A DNA stretch of 50,070 nt from CAZSIA01 sp045126355. GTDB lineage: Bacteria; Bacillota_I; Bacilli_A; Acholeplasmatales; Anaeroplasmataceae. Shown here one piece after another: positions 44,209-50,070 of this stretch. The DNA lies in NCBI GenBank assembly GCA_045126355.1, contig JBGVOE010000069.1:1-50070 (forward strand), written 5' to 3'. Each line of letters starts with the position of its first letter. Position 1 is the stretch's first letter. Both the position numbers and the translations under genes were made by a program. Below the pieces are notes generated by a model. The model did no database searches. It saw only the letters and a program-made list of their open reading frames with translations, and was not told the origin of the DNA.

Positions 44209-44715
44209 TTATAACAACTCAAAAATTTTCGAACAAGGCTTATATAAAAATAAAATTGATACAAAACTAACTACCGCTAATGTTATTTCAAAAGTAATAT
44301 CTGATATTAAATAAGCAATTGGGGAAATTGAAATCAAGAAATAAGAAGGAATAATATATAACCAACAATATATAAATGAATATAATACTCCTAATAAAGC
44401 TAATATAATTGGCGATTCTACTTTTTTAAATATTGTACATAATGAAAGTGGAATGATTAACCACCCAATAAGCATTGTAGGTGTATACATTAAACTAAAA
44501 CTACTCATATAGAAGTTATCTAACAACACATGTAAAACTATTATTATAGAACTTTTTGCCAAACCTAATTTCTTTGAAAACAAAATAATTAAAAATACTG
44601 TTAATTGAATTCCTGGTAAACTCGCCAGTAATTGTTCTTGTACAAATAAGATAGTAGTCATTACAGCTATTATTGTAATGTCTTTTGTGCTTTTAATTAG
44701 TCTATTTCCATCCAT
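44209..44715 (-). CDS. ECF-type transporter S component, probably for cobalamin
   Basis: 168 aa with about five to six membrane helices (ITIIAVMTTILFVQEQLLAS; LTVFLIILFSKKLGLAKSSI; TMLIGWLIIPLSLCTIF; more). Size and pattern match S components of energy-coupling factor transporters, which bind the vitamin and dock on a shared ATPase module. It overlaps the lipoprotein gene by 14 bp and both lie behind a cobalamin riboswitch, so cobalamin (or a corrinoid precursor) is the likely substrate, as for CbrT of Lactobacillus. EcfA/EcfT are not in the window. Substrate inferred from regulation. Confidence 0.75.
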   Translation of the reverse strand: MDGNRLIKSTKDITIIAVMTTILFVQEQLLASLPGIQLTVFLIILFSKKLGLAKSSIIIVLHVLLDNFYMSSFSLMYTPTMLIGWLIIPLSLCTIFKKVESPIILALLGVLYSFIYCWLYIIPSYFLISISPIAYLISDITFEITLAVVSFVSILFLYKPCSKIFELL

Positions 44716-45154
44716 TAATTACAAACCCATATTCATTTAATCCATCAAGTGGAGTTTCACCAATTCCTACTGTTGATGCCGCACCATTTACAGCAGTATA
44801 GCTCCATGATACATCAATTGCACCACTAGCACATTCACTATAATTAGCAAAATAGCCTTGTGTATAAGTTAGACCATATCCACTATCAGCTAATACTAAA
44901 TAATCATTAGACTCTTCACTAAAATAATATTTACCATCTTTTTTTATTAATGTATCAGTCACAGTTTGACATCCTACATAACTAATTGTATATTTGGCAA
45001 CAATCTTATTATCAGTAAGATCTGAATTATCTGAATCACTTTCATAAATAATAAAATCAAATGATCCATCAACTTCTGGTTTTTCTTTACAACCAGTTAA
45101 TGTTATTACTAAACTAACTAAAAGTAAAGCAACAATAAAATAAATTTTTTTCAT
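44702..45154 (-). CDS. Lipoprotein with transcobalamin-like DUF4430 domain
   Basis: 150 aa. Signal peptide with lipobox (LVITLTGC) and Cys22 as the anchor, then one compact domain. The end pattern (SWSYTAVNGAASTVGIGETP, then LDGLNEYGFVINGW) resembles the DUF4430 domain, which is related to the C-terminal domain of transcobalamin and is found in cobalamin uptake proteins. It is the first gene after the cobalamin riboswitch and overlaps the S component, so it probably catches cobalamin outside the membrane and passes it to the S component. The SD is weak. Confidence 0.75.
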   Translation of the reverse strand: MKKIYFIVALLLVSLVITLTGCKEKPEVDGSFDFIIYESDSDNSDLTDNKIVAKYTISYVGCQTVTDTLIKKDGKYYFSEESNDYLVLADSGYGLTYTQGYFANYSECASGAIDVSWSYTAVNGAASTVGIGETPLDGLNEYGFVINGWK

Positions 45155-45184
45155 TTCTTTTTACTATCACTAATATAATCTAAT

Positions 45185-45388
45185 CGTCCTCAGCAATTAT
45201 CTTATAAGAGGATAGTACTCCTCCTAATTTTACTTATCTTAGGTAAGTCTCCTGACTTTGCTTCTTTCTACTCTCAACCTTCTCAAGTATTACTCAATGG
45301 CATATTAGATTTCGTCCACATTACAGTTACTGGGATAGTCCAAGACTTTCACTTGGTTCCTTATTAAGCTATTGCTAGCGCCTAAGCA
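45185..45388 (-). ncRNA. Cobalamin riboswitch
   Basis: On the minus strand the leader contains, in order, GGAACCAAGTGAAAGTCTTGG, a CCCAGTAACTGT segment that corresponds to the B12-box core (CCGCCACTGT), and GTCAGGAGACTTACCT, which corresponds to the conserved closing part AGTCAGGATACCTGCC. A stem GGAGGAGTACTATCCTC follows and could mask ribosome access, so control may be translational. Class assignment rests on these motifs. Confidence 0.85.
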
Positions 45389-45394
45389 ATCCTT

Positions 45395-45423
45395 ATTATA
45401 CACCACATAAAATTTAAAGTAAA
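45395..45423 (-). promoter_or_regulatory. Promoter of the riboswitch-controlled operon
   Basis: Minus-strand TTTACT (45418-45423), 17-bp spacer, TATAAT (45395-45400), placed 7 bp before the riboswitch. Confidence 0.75.
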
Positions 45424-45444
45424 CGTTTTGAGGAAAGAGAAAAA

Positions 45445-45472
45445 AGTGTCAGTTTTTTAAACCGACACTCTA
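45445..45472 (-). terminator. Terminator of the 149-aa membrane protein gene
   Basis: Minus-strand arms AGTGTCGGTT/AACTGACACT (one G-U) with an A-rich loop, then six T. Confidence 0.8.
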
Positions 45473-45504
45473 CCTTTTAATACTTACAATTAACAAAGTA
45501 AAAA

Positions 45505-45954
45505 TTACCTTAACGCTTCCGCATAATTATCGTAGTAAGAAATCTCTACTTCTATATTTTCTTTTATATATTTTTCCATTTCCACCGAATATGACAAAAC
45601 ATTATCAACATCCATTCGTTTAATAATAATTTTGTTATCGTGCATTTTTCTTTTTAAAGCTTTTTCTGAAGGAATCTTTATCATTTTAATTTCTTCAATA
45701 TTTATTTCAAAATTTACTCCCTTATGATTTAAAAAAATAATTTTCCCTTCACTAAACTCAACAAAATCTTTTTTCAGTAAATTACAAATAGAAAAACATA
45801 TTGGGATGCAAAGGAATAATGGTCCTAACAAACGTAGCAATTCATCATAAGAAGTGATAAAGTAAATTACCAAAAGTATTACAAATAAAACTAAACAAAC
45901 TATAGCTACTTTTTTAAATAATTTTTCTTCATTAGTATTTGTACGAAACTTCAT
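45505..45954 (-). CDS. Small membrane protein with PH-like C-terminal domain
   Basis: 149 aa: two membrane helices in the first 65 residues (VAIVCLVLFVILLVIYFITS; LLGPLFLCIPICFSICNLL), then a cytoplasmic part with the beta pattern FVEFSEGKIIFLNHKGVNFE that looks like a bacterial PH domain. No function known. It lies 31 bp after a lipoprotein gene. Confidence 0.7.
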   Translation of the reverse strand: MKFRTNTNEEKLFKKVAIVCLVLFVILLVIYFITSYDELLRLLGPLFLCIPICFSICNLLKKDFVEFSEGKIIFLNHKGVNFEINIEEIKMIKIPSEKALKRKMHDNKIIIKRMDVDNVLSYSVEMEKYIKENIEVEISYYDNYAEALR

Positions 45955-45985
45955 TTAAATCACCTCAAAATTTATATATTATCAT

Positions 45986-46444
45986 TTAATATTTAATTTT
46001 ATATTTCAATGAAACTTTTGCACTTTCTCCAACAAGTGTTAATTTATAAGAATCATTACCATTTAAAATATCAAAATTAACTTTTTCATTTGCTTCTATT
46101 TTCTTTACAATCATACCGTTTGATACTATAACAAGCATTGCATTTCCAGACTCACAAGAAAAATCAATATCAAAATTAATATTTGATCTGTCACTTCTAA
46201 TTTTTTCAATTTCAACTAATCCTGATAATTTGCTTACTTTATACGTCCCTTTCAATTCTCCATTAATAAAAGAACTAGATTCAAAAACACCTATTGTTAT
46301 TGTATTGATTCTCCCGTTTAAAATATCCTCATCTGTAAATGTAACAATACTATAATCGTCTGGTCCGTTAGTATCTTCTATTTGAGAACATGAACTTAAC
46401 ATAACAGATAAAAATACTAATAATAAACATAAAATTTTCTTCAT
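45986..46444 (-). CDS. Putative lipoprotein, 152 aa
   Basis: Signal peptide with lipobox (SVMLSSC), Cys19 anchor, then a beta-rich domain without recognised family. The SD AAAGGAG precedes the ATG. It is in line with the small membrane protein gene downstream. Confidence 0.75.
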   Translation of the reverse strand: MKKILCLLLVFLSVMLSSCSQIEDTNGPDDYSIVTFTDEDILNGRINTITIGVFESSSFINGELKGTYKVSKLSGLVEIEKIRSDRSNINFDIDFSCESGNAMLVIVSNGMIVKKIEANEKVNFDILNGNDSYKLTLVGESAKVSLKYKIKY

Positions 46445-46460
46445 TTTTAAAATCTCCTTT

Positions 46461-47033
46461 TTAATAATCTAATAATCTCCCGTAATCATTCCACTGTCCA
46501 TACATATTGCCATTTTTAGTTTCAGCAATTATATGCATCAACATCTTTTTATAAGCATCTACATTTTTTGTTCGATAAAAAGATAAATTAGATAATCTTA
46601 TACGTTGATATAAAGGATGGAAAGATTTAAATTTTGACCAAATACGGGCTTTTTTCAATTCTTTAACAACTTCTTCATCTACCTTAAAACTAACCAAGCC
46701 CAAAGGAGGTAAAGTTTTTCTTCCTAACTCTGTCATTAATCCCAATTTTTCTAATCTTTTTACTCTTTCTTTATTCAATTCAGTCCAGTGACTATTCTTT
46801 CTTCTTGGAGAAAACCTTTGATAAGATACGCCATCTATTACTCTTAAAGTACTATCAATCCAGCCGAAACATAAAGCTTCTTCTAATGCATCAAGATAAT
46901 TTAATTGGTCAATATCCATTGGCACCCCTCTATATAAAGACACATAACATTCTTTCTCTACACTAGCATTTTCTTTTAACCAACGCCTAAAATCTCTTCT
47001 ATTTTTAAAATTTAAAATATTCTTATATTCCAT
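46461..47033 (-). CDS. YdeI/OmdA-family protein
   Basis: 190 aa. The pattern EALCFGWIDSTLRVIDGVSY followed by QRFSPRRKNSHWTELNKER is diagnostic for the YdeI/OmpD-associated family, of uncertain function (linked to bacteriocin or polymyxin protection in some bacteria). It is full length. It follows the acetyltransferase gene by 17 bp on the same strand. Confidence 0.85.
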   Translation of the reverse strand: MEYKNILNFKNRRDFRRWLKENASVEKECYVSLYRGVPMDIDQLNYLDALEEALCFGWIDSTLRVIDGVSYQRFSPRRKNSHWTELNKERVKRLEKLGLMTELGRKTLPPLGLVSFKVDEEVVKELKKARIWSKFKSFHPLYQRIRLSNLSFYRTKNVDAYKKMLMHIIAETKNGNMYGQWNDYGRLLDY

Positions 47034-47050
47034 AATACTATTACTTATAT

Positions 47051-47674
47051 TTAAAATCCTCTAGAAACTATATCATTCCAAGCTTCTTCATCTATTTCCT
47101 CATTCTTAAATAATTTCTTCTTATCATCTTCTGTAATCATACGTAAAACCCTACAAGGATTACCTACAGCAACACACCAATCTGGAATATCTTTTGTAAC
47201 AACACTTCCAGCACCAATTACTACATTACTTCCAATATTAACCCCTGGACAAATAACACTATTTCCACCAATCCATACATTATCACCAATTGTTATCGGT
47301 CTACCATATTCATATAAAGAATTTCTAGTAGATGGATAAATAGGATGTCCAGCAGTATAAATTACAACATTAGGTGCAAATAAACAATTATCACCAATTG
47401 TTACTTTTGCTACATCAATAATAGTACAATTATAATTTACAAAAAGATTTTTACCTACACTAATATTTTTACCATAATCACAATAAAATGGAGGATTAAT
47501 AAAAGCATCAACATCGCCTAATAATTCTTTAACAATTTCGCTAATAGCTTCAAAATCACTTCTATCAGCAAAGTTTAATTTTTGTAATATTTTACGACAC
47601 TTTCTTTGTTCTTCCATTACTTCATTATCAGATATATACGCTAAATTTTTATTTCTTCTTTCAATACTATTCAT
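47051..47674 (-). CDS. Maltose/galactoside-type O-acetyltransferase
   Basis: 207 aa. N-terminal helical hairpin of the Maa/LacA group (about 1-60) then a left-handed beta helix of hexapeptide repeats (GKNISVGKNLFVNYNCTI; APNVVIYTAGHPI with the catalytic His; IGGNSVICPGVNIGSNVVIG). It acetylates a sugar with acetyl-CoA; the natural acceptor is not known. Family length is normal. Confidence 0.92.
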   Translation of the reverse strand: MNSIERRNKNLAYISDNEVMEEQRKCRKILQKLNFADRSDFEAISEIVKELLGDVDAFINPPFYCDYGKNISVGKNLFVNYNCTIIDVAKVTIGDNCLFAPNVVIYTAGHPIYPSTRNSLYEYGRPITIGDNVWIGGNSVICPGVNIGSNVVIGAGSVVTKDIPDWCVAVGNPCRVLRMITEDDKKKLFKNEEIDEEAWNDIVSRGF

Positions 47675-47730
47675 TTTATCCCTTCTCCCTTCCCACTTAA
47701 TTATAGCATAATAAATACCCGATAAAAAGA

Positions 47731-47759
47731 TAAAAAGCCTAGTAGATACTAGACTTCAC
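47731..47759 (-). terminator. Terminator of the acyltransferase gene
   Basis: Minus-strand AAGTCTAG / CTAGGCTT with a short loop and five T. It belongs to a recurrent terminator family in this window. Confidence 0.8.
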
Positions 47760-47765
47760 TATTAT

Positions 47766-49085
47766 TTATTTTTTTAAATCAATACCAAGTTCCATGCCTT
47801 CATACATATAATCATTCCATTTAAAGTTTTTATATGTATTAACATGGTAGCGATGCATCTCTTCAACTAATAAAGAAAATTTACCAACTGTTTGATGTTT
47901 TGGGAATACATCAAAATATTCACCTCTAAGATAGAAGTTAAAGAAACTTGAATCCACTTCTGTTATTAATGTAAATAAGTTATTATAATCTACATCAAAT
48001 TCATAAGGCTCACCATTTCTAGTACCTCTGTAATGCATACCAGTATGATCGACTCTAATTTTACCTTCACCAACGATGAAACTTGTTTTATTATCACCAA
48101 CAAGCTTATATTCATCTAAATTACCAATTTGACATTCATCTTCAAAATAATAATCTGGATTTTCTCTAATTTCTTTAATTAATTGAGCACGTTGTTGTTC
48201 TACCCATTGGAATGGAGATTCTGGAATAATTGATCCTTCAAATGGATGGAATTCATAATAGTCATCCATAGTTGCACCATTTCCACAACTTGTACAAACG
48301 ATTTGATTCCCTTCACCTTTCATAGTGAATTCTTTTCCACACTTAGGACATTTGTAACAGAAATCTTCTAAACGATGACAAATTCTTCCGTGTGTTTTCC
48401 ATTTAATTTTCTTTTCTTTATTCCAAGCATATTCATCGCGTCTAAATTTTTCATTGATAATATCATCCATCTCTTCAACAGTTAATCTTTCAACATCTTC
48501 TTTAGAGAATAATAGCGACATAGTTGCATGAGTTTCACCTAAACGTTCATCTAAACAAACTTTTGTATTTTGTAAATATTGACCTTCAAGATAACATAAA
48601 TAAACAGGAACTTTAAAGTGTTTAAACATTTTACTAGTACCAGGTACGATAGGTTTATTTCCTCCATAATCACTAGCTAATCCTTCTGGAGCAAATGTTA
48701 CACATCCACCTTTTTTAATTACTTTACTTGTAGCCGAAATAGTTAATCTATCAGGGCTATAGTTTTTCTTAGGAATAACTTTATTTAAACCAAAGATGAA
48801 AGAAAATTTCTTTCTGTAAAATTCATTATTACCCGCAATCATATTAGTAATTCTTGGATAACATGCACCACTAACATACATATGGTCGATTCTTGATAAG
48901 TGATTGAAAATTACAAAACATGGTCCATCACAATCATTAACATCATCGATAATATGGAAATTAGGTTTGTATTTACGTCCAATAATATCAACCATAATAG
49001 TCTTATATATCCAAGCAATTATTCTTGGCGCAGGAGCATATTCTCTTTTCGCAAGTTTCTTTGAAATTGGTATTTTTTTTGACAT
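47766..49085 (-). CDS. PlsC-like acyltransferase with a C-terminal zinc ribbon
   Basis: 439 aa. The first half has the acyltransferase motifs: FNHLSRIDHMY near 75 (HX4D) and FAPEGLASDYG near 155 (the usual EGTRS position reads EGLAS). From about 240 a four-Cys zinc ribbon follows (CYKCPKCGKEF, then CTSCGNG), and about 160 further residues of unknown fold. The family acylates lysophosphatidate with acyl-ACP or acyl-CoA; the extra ribbon and tail suggest an atypical member. The transcript is probably monocistronic. Confidence 0.8.
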   Translation of the reverse strand: MSKKIPISKKLAKREYAPAPRIIAWIYKTIMVDIIGRKYKPNFHIIDDVNDCDGPCFVIFNHLSRIDHMYVSGACYPRITNMIAGNNEFYRKKFSFIFGLNKVIPKKNYSPDRLTISATSKVIKKGGCVTFAPEGLASDYGGNKPIVPGTSKMFKHFKVPVYLCYLEGQYLQNTKVCLDERLGETHATMSLLFSKEDVERLTVEEMDDIINEKFRRDEYAWNKEKKIKWKTHGRICHRLEDFCYKCPKCGKEFTMKGEGNQIVCTSCGNGATMDDYYEFHPFEGSIIPESPFQWVEQQRAQLIKEIRENPDYYFEDECQIGNLDEYKLVGDNKTSFIVGEGKIRVDHTGMHYRGTRNGEPYEFDVDYNNLFTLITEVDSSFFNFYLRGEYFDVFPKHQTVGKFSLLVEEMHRYHVNTYKNFKWNDYMYEGMELGIDLKK

Positions 49086-49366
49086 ATTTTACTCATCCTT
49101 TTTTAAATTTTTCGTCATTAGTAAAATTATAACATTTTTTTACAAAAAAGCAAATTTGTATATTTTACCGTTTTTGTAACAAAAAAAGCCTAGCATAAAC
49201 TAGACTTATTTTTTTATTTATCAACAGAAGATTAATTACATATAAACTACAGTAAATACCTACACTAAAAGAATATAAAAACAAAGAGCAATGAAGTAAT
49301 TAAATTTTTAATTATATATGTAAAGATTATTTTTTATTTTTCTACCTCTTGCTTCTTTAATTTATT
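49086..49366. other. Intergenic A/T-rich gap
   Basis: Contains a terminator (49186-49208) and otherwise only A/T-rich sequence; no gene or clear promoter is seen. Confidence 0.6.
49186..49208 (-). terminator. Terminator of the HIT-like gene
   Basis: Minus-strand AAGTCTAG / CTAGGCTT with loop TTTATG and seven T; about 160 bp after the gene end at 49367. Confidence 0.75.
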
Positions 49367-49867
49367 TTAACTTGCGATTTTTATACCATCTATATAATCT
49401 TTTATCATTTCTTTTACTTTATTAAACTTAACTTCATCATAAACATAATTATGTCTTTCTTTAACAAAGTTTTTACTACCTCGCACTTCATAACTATATC
49501 TAGGAATTAATTGAATGTGATAATGATTATTTGGACCATCACACATAGTGCACATATAAACTCTTTCACATTTATAAATTTCTTTAATAATTATCATAAA
49601 CTGCTTAGCAAACCTAATAATCTTTTCATTTATATAATCAGGGGCTTCGCTCATATCATGATAATGATTAATTGTAGATATACACATATGTCCATCCGCT
49701 CTAGGATTACCAACGAAGAAACATTCTATATCTATATCTTCATATATTAACTTATCTTTGTTATCACCATATAAAGCTTCGTTATGTTCTCTATTAAAAC
49801 AGGTTGGACAGATTCCCAAATCCACTAATTCTTTGGCTGATAATTTTAACAAATCTTTATCATTCAT
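49367..49867 (-). CDS. HIT-superfamily protein (HxHxQ type)
   Basis: 166 aa from ATG 49867, because the GGAGG seven bases upstream would otherwise fall within the coding region of the longer frame. An N-terminal CPTCFNREHNEAL suggests a metal or structural Cys pair. The active-site strand is NHYHIQLIPRY: the histidine triad has Gln in third place, as in galactose-1-phosphate uridylyltransferase relatives, rather than HxHxH. GNPRADGHMCIST is the first conserved strand. It should bind a nucleotide; substrate unknown. Confidence 0.8.
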   Translation of the reverse strand: MNDKDLLKLSAKELVDLGICPTCFNREHNEALYGDNKDKLIYEDIDIECFFVGNPRADGHMCISTINHYHDMSEAPDYINEKIIRFAKQFMIIIKEIYKCERVYMCTMCDGPNNHYHIQLIPRYSYEVRGSKNFVKERHNYVYDEVKFNKVKEMIKDYIDGIKIAS

Positions 49868-49936
49868 ATATAACGCCTCCATTTAAATGAGTTAAACTGA
49901 TCAATTTCAGTACTATTATAACACAAATAAAAATAA

Positions 49937-49962
49937 AAAAAGCCTAGCTTATACTAGACTTA
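49937..49962 (-). terminator. Terminator of the tRNA-Cys gene
   Basis: Minus-strand AAGTCTAG / CTAGGCTT with loop TATAAG, then seven T, ten bases after the tRNA end. Confidence 0.8.
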
Positions 49963-49971
49963 ATTATTCTA

Positions 49972-50045
49972 TGGAGGTCCCGACTGGATTTGAACCCGCG
50001 ATCAGGCAGTTGCAGTGCCTTGCCTTACCACTTGGCTACAGGACC
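49972..50045 (-). tRNA. tRNA-Cys (GCA)
   Basis: Cloverleaf on the minus strand starting GGTCCTGTAGCCAAGTGGTA, anticodon loop CTGCAAC (GCA), T-loop GTTCAAATC and an encoded CCA. Confidence 0.95.
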
Positions 50046-50070
50046 ACATAGCGTTATAGATTATATCAAG

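Noticed and set aside
1..50070. CRISPR array, insertion sequence or rRNA operon
   Set aside because: No regularly spaced direct repeats of 24-37 bp, no transposase gene and no rRNA sequence were found.

Overview
The window is AT-rich DNA from a monoderm, low-GC Gram-positive bacterium (Bacillota or Mycoplasmatota side). Several lines point there: strong AGGAGG-type Shine-Dalgarno sites, lipoproteins with classical lipoboxes, a Bacillus-like ytfI-ytfJ-ytxK-ackA cluster, a membrane pyrophosphatase and an ECF-type vitamin transporter subunit. TGG is the Trp codon and TAA, TAG and TGA all read as stops. I cannot name the species; an uncultured gut Erysipelotrichia- or Acholeplasma-like lineage would fit.

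Layout. (1) 1-3093: two surface lipoproteins (the first cut by the window edge) and an XRE regulator fused to a membrane domain. (2) About 3.3-19.8 kb: an integrated element that I interpret as a large inovirus-like (filamentous phage) prophage of a Gram-positive host. It has a large serine recombinase, a divergent XRE repressor / HExxH protease switch with four 16-bp operators, and a long leftward operon. The operon encodes a sigma-like regulator, an unknown 134-aa protein, a candidate ssDNA-binding protein with an acidic tail, a 57-aa membrane peptide, three secreted proteins with a C-terminal membrane anchor, a Zot/pI-like assembly ATPase, a Rep_trans rolling-circle initiator and a UvrD-like helicase. 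A hairpin directly upstream of rep closely resembles the pT181-type nick site. No VirB4, FtsK/TcpA coupling protein or large-phage capsid gene is present. (3) 19.9-22.0 kb: an IrrE/ImmA-like metalloprotease with HTH. (4) 22.0-30.5 kb: a type I restriction-modification locus with hsdR, a half-size hsdS, hsdM, an active hsdS, a start-less inverted silent hsdS and a tyrosine recombinase. Two pairs of inverted repeats make this an hsdS inversion (phase-variation) system. (5) 31.0-50.07 kb: chromosomal housekeeping genes, namely 23S rRNA methyltransferase, polysaccharide deacetylase, YihY, ackA with ytxK/ytfJ/ytfI, a YidD-metallo-beta-lactamase fusion, cvfB, gltX, hppA, three tRNA genes, a cobalamin-riboswitch operon (lipoprotein plus ECF S component), small lipoproteins, acyl/acetyltransferases and a HIT-like protein.

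How the parts work together. In the element, the repressor probably shuts off the protease-small ORF-integrase operon (perfect TTGACA-17-TATAAT promoter with an operator in its spacer) and its own promoter. The protease would relieve repression. The long operon would make the rolling-circle replication machinery, coat the ssDNA, and extrude virions through the membrane with the Zot-like ATPase and the anchored surface proteins. In the restriction locus the recombinase would swap target-recognition domains of HsdS. In the core region the riboswitch couples cobalamin level to an uptake pair.
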